42,275 bases of DNA from Serratia quinivorans (GTDB lineage: Bacteria; Pseudomonadota; Gammaproteobacteria; Enterobacterales; Enterobacteriaceae). Made by a program: the position numbers and the translations under genes. Under the pieces are notes generated by a model. That model had not been told where the DNA came from and ran no database searches. It saw nothing but the letters and a program-made list of their open reading frames with translations. The stretch lies in assembly GCF_946227985.1 (NCBI RefSeq), contig NZ_CAMKGL010000017.1:1-42275 (forward strand), read 5' to 3'. Position 1 is the first letter of the stretch. Each line of letters starts with the position of its first letter. Shown in pieces: positions 18,501 to 27,163 of this stretch.

Positions 18501-18929
18501 TATTCACCTCTGTAAGCAATTTTACTCGCTTAACAGCGTATTCACGATATCTGGGCCAGATCAAAGAGGCTGAAACGCGGCTAATCCAGCAGGAACACGA
18601 GGGCAACCATCACAACGGTCGAGTGAATGACCTACACGTCCCTTGACAGCGTTGTCAGTCCCGCCATCGCCTCCCATTTCCTAAACATCTAGCCCGTGAT
18701 ATATACCGTCTGGAGCCTGTCGAAACAAGTTGTCTAGAATGTGGCAGCAATATGTTCATGCCCCCCAGGCATTCAAACGATGGGTGATCCGCGTAGCATT
18801 CAACCTACTATTCAAACATCCCCAACAAAGACTGAGTCGCATCGATATCTGCCGTTCCCTTCCACCGAAAACTGTGCTAACCCGTGTATTGTCATCTTTT
18901 CGTCCCGTAAAAAAAACAACAATGCTATA
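18501..18929. other. Decayed intergenic stretch, no gene seen
   Basis: Between the OrfA relic and the duplicated upstream region of the second CGH gene. Overlapping small frames at 18730-18977 have no supporting ribosome site or domain. Confidence 0.4.
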
Positions 18930-19000
18930 ACACAACACTCCAGACGCAGTCATGATAAATGCGAGTTAAGTCACTGAATTCTCCAACCTCCCTGCTTGAT

Positions 19001-19045
19001 GTTATGCATAGGTTAAATGAGCATTTTATTTAACCTATGCATAAC
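19001..19045 (+). promoter_or_regulatory. 18-bp perfect hairpin in the CGH copy 2 leader
   Basis: GTTATGCATAGGTTAAAT (19001-19018) and its exact reverse complement (19028-19045) flank a 9-base loop. The structure ends 33 bases before the start codon at 19079. In RNA it would be a long stable hairpin just upstream of the ribosome site; in DNA each arm contains ATGCAT. Copy 1 of the gene lacks it. Possible roles are leader control, a regulator-binding dyad, or the footprint of a small mobile repeat. Confidence 0.75.
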
Positions 19046-19078
19046 AACTTCAATTACATGACCGTAAAGGAATTCAAT

Positions 19079-20116
19079 ATGCTTAAAGTGCGCTTTTTGC
19101 TTTGGTTAATGCTTACCACGTTATCCATTTTCATCGCCGGCGGATGGGTTTCTAGGGTACAAGCCTGCACACGTATCCTCTGGAATAGCGGACGCACAGG
19201 CGTATTGGTCGGAAGAACGATGGACTGGCCAGAAAGCACAGATCCCATACTCCTGATATTTCCCCGCGGACGCCACCGCTATGGAGGTCTACATGGGAAT
19301 AATACCGCAGTGGAGAACCCTGCCATCTGGACGTCAAAATATGCCAGCTTGGTCACCAGTATTTATGGTGTGGGAGCAGTTGACGGATTTAATGAGAAAG
19401 GGCTGGGGGCTCATCTGTTGTACCTCAACACTACACAATATCCATCCAGAACACCTGCAGTCCCAGGGCTGCAGGTAGGACTCTGGGCGCAGTATGTGCT
19501 GGATAATGCTGCAACGGTAGAGGAAGCTCTCACTGCATTGGAAAATGTCCAGGTGGTCATGATAGCGGCACGGGGTCATAAAGCCGCCCTACATTTGGTA
19601 CTGGAAGATGCTGAAGGTGACTCTGCCATTGTGGAATACCTGAATGGAGAAATGCACATTCATCACAATAAGGCCTGGACAGTAGTCACTAATGACCCGG
19701 ATTATGATACACAGCTCAGCCTGCTGAAAAACATCGATATGACTCATCCTGACAGTAATCTTCCACTGCCAGGTAACGTGTCCCCCACAGCACGCTTCGC
19801 CCGTGCCACCTACTTCAGCCACTTACTGAAAACACCTGTCGGATCCGATACAGCCATTTCAAAATTATTGTCGGTCTTACGGAATGTATCTGTTCCTTAT
19901 GACGCGCCCTACAAGGGAGTCGGCACCTACACCACGGAATACCGAACGATCGCGGATCTTACACGGAGAAAATACATCTTTGAACTGACCTCCGGGCTTG
20001 AAATTCATACTGTGGACCTAATGAAGTTCAGACTAGATAAAGGAGCACCGGTGATGGAGTTAGATCCTTATCATACGGGTAATACCTTTACGCGGAACCC
20101 TCACCCCTTATTTTAA
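19079..20116 (+). CDS. Periplasmic choloylglycine hydrolase-family amidase, copy 2
   Basis: Same family and nearly the same protein as 11247-12281. I start at ATG 19079, after AAAGGAATTC; a longer frame from 19037 would begin inside the hairpin. The signal peptide is residues 1-29 (ends VQA), Cys30 is the nucleophile, and Arg46 and Asp49 (VGRTMDW) follow. GFNEKGL, VVTNDPDYD and SPTARFARATYF supply the other active-site residues. Differences from copy 1 are scattered and mostly conservative, and the frame is intact, so both copies seem to be kept under selection or to be recent. No co-transcribed partner follows; an IS6-type relic starts about 90 bases on. Confidence 0.92.
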   Translation: MLKVRFLLWLMLTTLSIFIAGGWVSRVQACTRILWNSGRTGVLVGRTMDWPESTDPILLIFPRGRHRYGGLHGNNTAVENPAIWTSKYASLVTSIYGVGAVDGFNEKGLGAHLLYLNTTQYPSRTPAVPGLQVGLWAQYVLDNAATVEEALTALENVQVVMIAARGHKAALHLVLEDAEGDSAIVEYLNGEMHIHHNKAWTVVTNDPDYDTQLSLLKNIDMTHPDSNLPLPGNVSPTARFARATYFSHLLKTPVGSDTAISKLLSVLRNVSVPYDAPYKGVGTYTTEYRTIADLTRRKYIFELTSGLEIHTVDLMKFRLDKGAPVMELDPYHTGNTFTRNPHPLF

Positions 20117-20140
20117 GTTTGTATCGCACTAATGCGTCGT

Positions 20141-20175
20141 CAGGTAACATGCTGTTTGTTTTATGGTGTTACCTG
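20141..20175 (+). terminator. Hairpin after CGH copy 2, possible terminator
   Basis: CAGGTAACA (20141-20149) and TGTTACCTG (20167-20175) form a perfect 9-bp stem 25 bases after the stop codon, with a 17-base loop. No T run follows, so it may be a transcript-end stabiliser and not an intrinsic terminator. Confidence 0.35.
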
Positions 20176-20204
20176 TCCATGCTACTAATCTAAAATTCCT
20201 TCAA

Positions 20205-20640
20205 ACGTCTGTATTATCCCGCCGATATTATCGCCAAAAAATGTTCGCTGGGACCTGGCCTTCGCCCTAAGTCTGCACAATCTAGAAGATATGATGGCCG
20301 AATGCGGTATTGAAGTCGACCACGTCAACGTATCGCGTCGGGTCCATCGCCTGATTCCGTTGCTTGTCAAACATTACCGGCGTCGCTGGCGAATGAAATC
20401 TATATCGAGTTCAATGGACAGTGGTGTTATCTGTACCTTGCGGTGGACTCGGTCAGCAATACCGTTGACTTTTGCTCCCCCCAACTGCAACGGCGCTACG
20501 TTTTTTAGAACAGCTATTTATCAGTACGGGCAACTAGAGGTTGTCACCCTCGACAAATTGGGGTCAACAAGGCCACGGTGGACAGCCTTAACGCCGATAG
20601 GCCGAAGGAAGATCGCATTAACATTCGGCAAAGCATATTC
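20205..20640 (+). pseudogene. IS6-family transposase relic
   Basis: Fragments in different frames follow the IS6/IS26 transposase order: YPADII, then VRWDLAFALSLHNLEDMMAECGIEVDHVNVSRRVHRLIPLL, YRRRWRM, a YIEFNGQWCYLYLAVDSVSNTVDF stretch with the first catalytic region, then NKATVDSLNADRPKEDRINIRQS. At least three frameshifts are needed. No terminal repeats were recognised. It lies directly downstream of the duplicated CGH gene and may mark the event that moved it. Confidence 0.75.
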
Positions 20641-20821
20641 CTATATCACTTGATAGAAATTCATATTACGCTCTACTCCAGTTCAAATAAAACATGTCTG
20701 CTTATTGCGTCGGTACATACGGGTTATTTGTCGGCCGCCAGAAATTTTCTGATACGATGCTTGAATATTATCTGCTGCCGTGCGTAGTTTTTGATTCTCA
20801 ATAACGTGTAATGAGAGAGTA

Positions 20822-21365
20822 ATGATGAAAACAAGCAAACTAACGCTGGTTACTCTTACGTTAGCTCTGTCACAGATTGCGGTGATAACTATTGCTCGAG
20901 CAGCTGATGAGCACTCCTTTACTAGTGGCTATGCCCAGACCCACTTCAACGCGGATAGGTATGGGGCATATTTTGGCAATACGGGACGCTGCATTAATCT
21001 GATGTATCGTGATGAAATAACTGAGGGCTGAGGTTTTATAGCTTCATTTACACACTCTCAACATCCCCAGAGATGGGGGGAGCGGAAAGAACGGCAAACT
21101 GGAATATAACAGTTTTGCGATCGGGCCGACCTACCGGATTGACGATCAATTCAGTATCTACGCTTTAGTGGGGGATGCGATTGATAAAACGAAGATCTCA
21201 GTCAACGATATTACGGCTCCCTGCACCATCGTAATATCGTGACGGTGGTTGGCTGGCACTTTAACCCGAGAGCAAACTGGGTCACCGATGCAGAGTAATG
21301 AGTATACCAAGATTCTTAATGACAAGTGCGGTACTTGGATTTTGGGCTCCGGTTATCGGTTCTAA
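20822..21365 (+). pseudogene. Ail/OmpX/Lom-family outer-membrane protein, broken
   Basis: ATG 20822 opens a good signal peptide (KTSKLTLVTLTLALSQIAV to ARA), then ADEHSFTSGYAQTHFNADRYG, the start of the family barrel, ending early at TGA 21029. Further pieces in other frames match the same barrel: GKNGKLEYNSFAIGPTYRIDDQFSIYALVGDAIDKTKISVND near 21090-21210, and the C-terminal GSGYRF with stop at 21365, the usual aromatic end. Intact relatives are eight-stranded barrels with roles in serum resistance and adhesion. It is not functional here. Confidence 0.8.
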
Positions 21366-21434
21366 TCGTCGTTGGAATTCAGGGTGAGGCGTGCGGCTCA
21401 CCCTATTGACAAAATTGGATAAGGGGAAGTGTTT

Positions 21435-22169
21435 GTGTCACCAGAAATGGATCGTGTGCTAGAGTCGCTGTTTTCGGCGGTATCGGAATTGCGAAATTTG
21501 ATGTTCACCTGTGAAGAGGGAAAAGACGTGCTGCATCCAGCATTGGATACGCCCGTACGGCAGGAGGCGTATGTCAGCGGGGTCGATCTGGGTAGACGAG
21601 CATTATTATTGCTGGAACAACATGCGTATCGTGGCGTGCGTCTTGAACAGGATGTCGTTTTGGCCGGTATGGTAGATACCTTTCGTCAACGTGTGCAGTT
21701 GTCATCGTGTGAGCTGGAGGAGATTACTGCTCGGGTGAATGAGCGCGTTGCCCGCGTGATGCAACAATCGGCGTCGGAACACGATTTTGCGTGGAAGAAC
21801 CGGGTAATGTATGAGCATTTCTTGCAGCGTACCGGGATGCGCTATGGCAAGGATGGTATGTTATACGTGGTGACAGAACCGGGATATGGCCCGCGGATTC
21901 AGGACTGTGATACGGTGGCATTGTACCTGACGGGCAGACTGGCGGATGGGAGTTGTTTTGAACCTCGTGGCGCGCTGAGAATCCCGCAGGAAATAGAGGT
22001 GCTGCGGCTATGTTCACAATTACGGCACGTGGTGAAACAATTGCGTTGGGGAGGAGAAGCGCAAGTGCTGATCCCGGCGTTTTCGTTAACTCATCGAGTC
22101 AGAAGTGATAACGAGACAAATTGTGATGTGAACTTGTCTTTTGATGTCAAGATAAAACGTAAGGGATGA
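21435..22169 (+). CDS. FKBP-type PPIase-like cytoplasmic protein, active site diverged
   Basis: The start is uncertain: GTG 21435 is best spaced from AAGGGG (21421-21426), GTG 21429 and ATG 21447 are also in frame. No signal peptide. Residues 40-110 or so (QEAYVSGVDLGRRALLLLEQHAY, then DVVLAGMVDTFRQR) follow the helical FKBP_N dimerisation domain of Mip/FklB-like proteins. Later, YGPRIQDCDTVALYLTGRLADGSCFE fits the first strand of FKBP_C. But the GQVIPGW and AYG pocket motifs are replaced (PQEIEVLRLCSQLRHVVKQL; IPAFSLTHRV), so isomerase activity is doubtful and a chaperone-like role is possible. It faces away from the OB-fold gene downstream. Confidence 0.7.
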   Translation: MSPEMDRVLESLFSAVSELRNLMFTCEEGKDVLHPALDTPVRQEAYVSGVDLGRRALLLLEQHAYRGVRLEQDVVLAGMVDTFRQRVQLSSCELEEITARVNERVARVMQQSASEHDFAWKNRVMYEHFLQRTGMRYGKDGMLYVVTEPGYGPRIQDCDTVALYLTGRLADGSCFEPRGALRIPQEIEVLRLCSQLRHVVKQLRWGGEAQVLIPAFSLTHRVRSDNETNCDVNLSFDVKIKRKG

Positions 22170-22188
22170 GGAGAAATATACTGCCCTT

Positions 22189-22467
22189 TTAAATTTTGCC
22201 GTAACGCTTAACGTTACAAGAAAATCGCATAAGACGGGGGAGTGAACAGAGCAGGACAAGTAGACCTATAAGAGCAGTTAAAACGACATTGCTCTTCGTA
22301 TGCCTGGACATTTTGCTAGGAGTGCTGGCGTCTGGGACTGTTGATGCAGCCACGGAACGGGGGACTGGCGTAGGGCAATGAGCCGCTTTATTATCGAGTT
22401 CAGTGACCGCCTGGGCGGTCACTTCTGAGAAAAAGCATTTACACAGAGTCGTATACAGGGTCTTCAA
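22189..22467 (-). CDS. Possible 92-residue tail-anchored protein
   Basis: TTG 22467 has GGAG 8 bases upstream and lies 51 bases after the OB-fold gene on the same strand. The N-terminal part is polar with several cysteines (LYTTLCKCFFSEV, AAHCPTPVPR). One hydrophobic segment (VVLTALIGLLVLLCSL) lies near the C-terminus with a basic end. No family is recognised. The non-ATG start and lack of homology keep this tentative. Confidence 0.35.
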   Translation of the reverse strand: MKTLYTTLCKCFFSEVTAQAVTELDNKAAHCPTPVPRSVAASTVPDASTPSKMSRHTKSNVVLTALIGLLVLLCSLPRLMRFSCNVKRYGKI

Positions 22468-22518
22468 TGTAGGCGCTCCATGTTGCCGTCCTTCCCGGCT
22501 GGCTTAAAATATCTCCGC

Positions 22519-22941
22519 TTACTCCAACACGCAGTCACTGCCAGTCACTATCTCCGCATCAAAACCGATGGTATCGCATTGTAACCAAACCGTGTCTCCC
22601 GGCCTAACCTGATATACCTGCGGTTGCCTTGCCAGTAATGTCATCTCCGCCGGTAAGACCACATCTCCGGTGTCCAGCCACATCACAGGGGTAGGCACAC
22701 TGTCCAAATAAATAAACCGTACCTGCCCAGACACCCGAACCAAACGGTGGCCAATCCGGGTCTCAAGTGAGTCTGCATTTTCTCGAAAATCCCGTAGCAG
22801 CATCGGCGCACTCGTTTCATACGGCGTATCTTCCGGGAGAGCACTCAACGACCTAAAGTCAGAAGAACCAAACCACCAGCCTAGTGCCCCCAAAAAGACG
22901 GTAAAAATGACCGAGACTAATAGAGCGTACGCCCCCCGCAT
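22519..22941 (-). CDS. Membrane-anchored OB-fold (tRNA_anti-like) protein
   Basis: 140 residues with GGAGG before ATG 22941. An N-terminal segment (LLVSVIFTVFLGALGWWF) is a signal anchor. The rest (NADSLETRIGHRLVRVSGQVRFIYLDS, VMWLDTGDVVLPAEMTLL, PGDTVWLQCDTIGFDAEIVTGSDCVLE) follows the strand order of the OB_fold/tRNA_anti-like domain found in many enterobacterial small periplasmic proteins of unknown function. The start overlaps the tail of a decayed minus-strand frame. Confidence 0.65.
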   Translation of the reverse strand: MRGAYALLVSVIFTVFLGALGWWFGSSDFRSLSALPEDTPYETSAPMLLRDFRENADSLETRIGHRLVRVSGQVRFIYLDSVPTPVMWLDTGDVVLPAEMTLLARQPQVYQVRPGDTVWLQCDTIGFDAEIVTGSDCVLE

Positions 22942-23125
22942 AACCTTACCTCCCTCATTTGCACCTGCACATGATGGATTTTATCCATCAAAGGTTGTAT
23001 GTCCTGTCTCAGTTGACCCGCAGCATCGGATAATACATCGCCCGGGCTATTTCATTGTTTCACGCCACAGACTGCGACGTGTAATACGCCCGACTTGAAT
23101 GTCTTGATCATCGACAAATCACTCA
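22925..23125 (-). pseudogene. Decayed gene tail upstream of the OB-fold gene
   Basis: Two minus-strand frames joined by a shift near 23045 read DDQDIQVGRITRRSLWRETM and then SPGDVLSDAAGQLRQDIQPLMDKIHHVQVQMREVRL, ending inside the start of the OB-fold gene. The second part looks like a helical coiled segment. No family is recognised. It suggests that the OB-fold gene once followed another gene with overlapping ends. Confidence 0.35.
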
Positions 23126-23871
23126 GACAGTTATCAAGGTATTATCCGTATAAGAGACCCAGTCCAGAGGTTGCTGACTACCCATGATGACTTGAGTTTA
23201 CTTTACTCTTCATTAATCAAGCATTAATAAGCGGCACCATGCTGCGGCTCACTTTTCCTTACAGATAGCATTAGGCGATAGTGAGCATGAGAGCACATCA
23301 ACTCCCCCGCATTTATCGTCTCTTCTCCTTATATCCTCTGTATGGAACACCCGACGAATAAATACTCAGTATCTTCCCCGGCAAAGCCGGACTGCTAGAG
23401 GAGCGCCTCGAAGGAACTGAAAATCTGGAGCCACCCAGAACGGCTGGTTCTAGGCCCAAGACCATCTATTCCTGATTACGTATGTGTATCCTGACCATTG
23501 CCTCGTCGAACCCTGCAGGTAATACTCCCCCAAAAATACAACACGGGGAAAATGGCTTCCTCGACCCAAACGGCGGAATAAAGCGAACAACTTTTATTTT
23601 TCAAATATCCCACTACGTCGACACAGAATATTTCGGTGGAATTCTGATGCACAGGTGAACATATGCACGCATTAGGCGTGCTGCGTACTATATTAATCTC
23701 CTTTTTAGTTCACTCGCCGCGTGAGAATAGGCCACATGATATATTCCGTCCCGCCGGGTATGGCATAATCTTTGATACCCTTTCGTCACGACCATCTCGA
23801 CGGAGATTTCAGTTTAGTTCGACCACGGTCCTTTAAAAGTCTCCCGACAGAGCCCAGGCCCCCAGGTTCAT
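23126..23871. other. Intergenic stretch with short hairpins, no gene seen
   Basis: About 750 bases. It holds several small inverted repeats (CCGGC/GCCGG near 23380-23390, AGAAC/GTTCT near 23439-23452) but no frame with a credible start. It probably separates the coiled-coil gene's terminator region from decayed DNA. Confidence 0.4.
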
Positions 23872-26291
23872 TTATGGACGAGAACTTACAGTGTACTTCA
23901 TCAGCGTGTAGGCAAAAGTCCCTTCCGGTACGCTACTCGGTGGATAAATATCCGATGCAAAACAATAGATGTCCACACTTCCCCCAGCCCCCCCAGCATC
24001 AGTGCTTGCTGAACCGGATAAGGCAGTCGCTCACTGTAAATGCCCCGAGTAGACTTGCCCTCTCGCAATATCCGCCCGTCCAGCGTGCTCTCCCGCAAGA
24101 TGATGTTCAGTGACTCCCCGTCTTTCAGTGGACGGCTACCCTTACGTACTTGCACAAAAAACATCGTCCCGTTACGTTTGAGCAGAATCTTTTTCGCCGT
24201 GAGGATCTCAATACGTTTCACCCCAGTGTCATACCTCGCTTTCTCTTTCGCGGACAGGCGTGCTATCACCGCTTCTGACTGGGCATTCAACACGGTCTTA
24301 TCCAGTTGCAACGTTCCCGTAACCCCATCCTTCACACCGGCCAACAGCATCGGTGTATCCGGCTGCTCCCCCAAATCTGACTGCAGTGCCAAGGTACGAC
24401 GCAGCAGCTCAGACATCATAACGCCGCTGGCGTAGGCCTGCTGTGCCTGCGGTGTTTTCAGGTCCAGGGAGGGCGCTGCCGGACGGTCCGAGCCCGGGTG
24501 CGCTGCCAGTTGTTTGTTCAGATCAGCATTGGTTTCCGCTGTCTCCGCCAGTTGTGCCTGCAACACAGCCATGCGGTCCGCCTGCGCTTTATCGGCCTGC
24601 GCCTGATTTGACTGCACCACATTTTGCGCGGCAGACAGTGCCGTTCTGGCCTCATCAGCCGACTTTTTCGCCGCATCCTGAGCCAACGTTAATGCTGTAA
24701 CCTGCCCCCTGAGGCCAACGTTATCTTTCATCACGCCATCGAGGTGGGTTTGCAATGCTGCCACAGCCCCAGACTGCACTTTAGCGCCCTGCACCTTGTC
24801 TGCCTGCATGGCGACAAGCTGCGTTTTCAGGTCGGCAGCGGTTTTCACTGTCTCCGCCAGTTGTGCCTGCAACGCAGCCATGCGGTCCGCCTGCGCTTTA
24901 TCGGCCTGCGCCTGATTTGACTGCGCCACATTTTGCGCGGCAGACAGTGCCGTTCTGGCCTCATCAGCCGACTTTTTCGCCGCATCCTGAGCCAACGTTA
25001 ATGCTGTAACCTGCCCCCTGAGGCCAACGTTATCTTTCATCACGCCATCGAGGTGGGTTTGCAATGCTGCCACAGCCCCAGACTGCACTTTAGCGCCCTG
25101 CACCTTGTCTGCCTGCATGGCGACAAGCTGCGTTTTCAGGTCGGCAGCGGTTTTCACTGTCTCCGCCAGTTGTGCCTGCAACGCAGCCATGCGGTCCGCC
25201 TGCGCTTTATCGGCCTGTGTCTTGCCAGCCTGTACAGTCGCCAATTGGGTTTTCAGGTCAGCGTTGTTTTTTGTGCTTGCGGTGAGACGAGCCAGCATTA
25301 CTTCAGCCTGCGTCCCCTGCTCCACATTTTTCTTTACGTCGTTTTGCAGAGCCGTGACCTGACTTATCAGTTCGCCGTTACGGGCAATTTGCTTCGTCAG
25401 CGACGCCTGCGTGGCAGTGAGTTTCTCTGTCAACACACGAACAGCCCCCTCAGAGGTGATCTGCTGCGCCCTGTCGGTGACCGATTGTTTCAATACCATG
25501 TCCAGTCGTGCTTGCAGGGCGGTGATTGCACGCTGCAATACCCGACGCTCTCCGTCCTGAGTGACAGTCTGCGTTTGTGATTGCGCCTGCAAACGGGCAA
25601 GCTCTGTCACCAGCACGCTCCGTGCCTCTTGTTGCGCTTTCCGGTCCGCCGTCACCTGCACCAATTGCGTTTTTAGCTGGTTCGTCGCCCGTGTCAGCAC
25701 CTCCATGCTCTCGCTTTTATCCTGACTGTCACGATGCGGAGGCTGCATTTGTGCCTGTGATTGCACCGCGCTGAGCTGCTCGCGTAACGCGCGTAACTGG
25801 GTAGTGAGCGCTACATTCTCTTTTTGTAGCGTCGCCATGTGCGTACGCTCAGCGGAGGATTGCCTGGAAGACGTCCCCTGCGTCGCACGCTGCTCTGAAA
25901 CTTGCAGGGAGGCATTGGCCTGTGCCAATTTTCGGGTCAGTTCGGCCTTTTCCTGGCGCAATGTGCGAAGCGCTGTATCTGTCGCCTCAGCCGGACCCGG
26001 CGAATCGTTCTGGCGCTTATGAACCTGCAACCGGGACTGCAATTGTGCAACCTGCTGTTGCAGATGCTCCTTGTCTGTCGTCAGCGTTTTCAGTTTTGCC
26101 GCATCCCTCAGCGACGCTGACACTGCCCCCCCTTGTCGTACCGGGGGCAATGTGGGTACCTGAACCCCCTGAACAGCCGATAAAAAATCCCCCTCTCGCT
26201 GACCGGACTGCAAGGGAGCAGCCAGGGCCGCACTGCAATATAGCGACAACCCCCATAACGCCAGTGGTCGCAGCCTGAAGGCCCTCCTCAT
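23872..26291 (-). pseudogene. Exported long coiled-coil protein with degenerate FKBP end, G-tract frameshift
   Basis: ATG 26291 overlaps the stop of the lipoprotein gene (ATGA). The signal peptide MRRAFRLRPLALWGLSLYCSAALAA is followed by about 550 residues of Ala/Gln/Leu-rich heptads, including two 103-residue tandem repeats. The C-terminal 200 residues resemble Mip-type proteins: FKBP_N (QQAYASGVMMSELLRRTLAL, MLLAGVKDGVTG), then a diverged FKBP_C. As written the frame ends at 23901 in a meaningless tail. One extra base in the G7 or G5 run (plus-strand C runs at 23988-23994 and 23981-23985) restores SVDIYCFASDIYPPSSVPEGTFAYTLMKYTV, the normal FKBP finish, for 806 residues. Likely periplasmic, perhaps structural. 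It could also be intact in vivo if the tract length is misread. Confidence 0.75.
24541..25158 (-). repeat. Two 309-bp tandem repeats inside the coiled-coil gene
   Basis: The block starting GTCTCCGCCAG recurs at 24541, 24850 and 25159, a period of 309 bases (103 codons). The first two units are nearly identical and the third is partial (to about 25220). Each codes for an Ala-rich heptad segment (AALQAQLAETVKTAADLKTQL to DEARTALSAAQNV). Near identity implies recent duplication or ongoing recombination, and unit number may vary between strains. Confidence 0.95.
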
Positions 26292-26812
26292 GGATTAATG
26301 CTCCGTCCTGGCATGATGCCTTTTTTCAACTCAACCAACAGCGATTGCGATATGCCATTACAGGCATCATTGACCTTGTACTGGTACAAAGGCGTAATGG
26401 TATCGGTGGTGCTGCCTGCCAATTCTCCTGCTATGGAAGCGTAATATTTGGCTGCCTGCAGGTGACGATACAATTCCGCCACTTGTTGCCGATAGGCTCC
26501 CCCCCCTAGCTGAGCAAGCTGCTTAGCCTCAAACAGGCAGGTTTCCAACTGCCGCTGCATTCCGGCAGGTAAGGTCATCAACGCCCCACCACGGGGGTCC
26601 GCAGACACCGGGGCCGACATCACCGGCCTGACCGGTACCGTCACGGATGCCGATGACGTCGCAGTATTCTTCACATCGCTGACATTTTTCTTAATGGGCA
26701 GTGTGCAGCCTGCCAGGCACACCATCCCCGCCAGCACCCCAGCACACTGCATTAACCGACGGGTAATCGCCACCTTATTGTTCTTCATGTCATTATTATC
26801 TGTTTTCTTCAT
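26288..26812 (-). CDS. Small lipoprotein of unknown function
   Basis: I start at the MKKTDNNDMKNNK methionine (26812); TTG 26869 and a later ATG are alternatives. A lipoprotein signal (LMQCAGVLAGMVCLAGC) places the acylated Cys at about residue 36. The rest has a low-complexity Thr/Ser/Val linker and a helical C-terminal half (LPAGMQRQLETCLFEAKQLAQLGGGAYRQQVAELYRHLQAAKYYASIAGEL). The stop overlaps the start of the exported coiled-coil gene by four bases, so the two proteins are made together and may form one envelope complex. No family is recognised. Confidence 0.72.
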   Translation of the reverse strand: MKKTDNNDMKNNKVAITRRLMQCAGVLAGMVCLAGCTLPIKKNVSDVKNTATSSASVTVPVRPVMSAPVSADPRGGALMTLPAGMQRQLETCLFEAKQLAQLGGGAYRQQVAELYRHLQAAKYYASIAGELAGSTTDTITPLYQYKVNDACNGISQSLLVELKKGIMPGRSINP

Positions 26813-27163
26813 GCTGTTACGCCCCGATAAAAATCCTTCACTTTCCGTCAGCCTCCGGCCGGTGAACAAAGCACCAACCCGAATCCCAATGTCTTTGCTA
26901 CGACCCGCCCCTTCACGACGTCACCCGCAAGTGGCATCATACGCAAAACACAAGGTAAAATACGCCACTCCAAAAACCGATGCAAAACAAAAACATACTA
27001 CGCCACACATCTCGCTTTGATAAAAGGTTCAAATGCCGCATATTCACGTCCTCGCCTTCAATCTAGAAATGAGCGCGCCATCCCCGTAGACGCGCTCACG
27101 AACAGATATCTGCCCTGCCCATCAAACGCTAAAAGCAGATACGGGACTCGTCACTCATCATGC

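Larger units (their letters stand above)
18930..20116 (+). repeat. Inverted duplication of the CGH gene and its upstream region (partner 11247-12425)
   Basis: The coding parts are nearly identical at the protein level. Homology also continues upstream of both genes: reading away from each start codon, both contain AAGTCACTGAATTC and TGATAAATGCGA blocks. The two copies point towards each other's outside, roughly 6.5 kb apart. The LysR gene beside copy 1 is truncated where this homology ends. I infer an inverted duplication, not a lone transferred gene. Confidence 0.8.
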
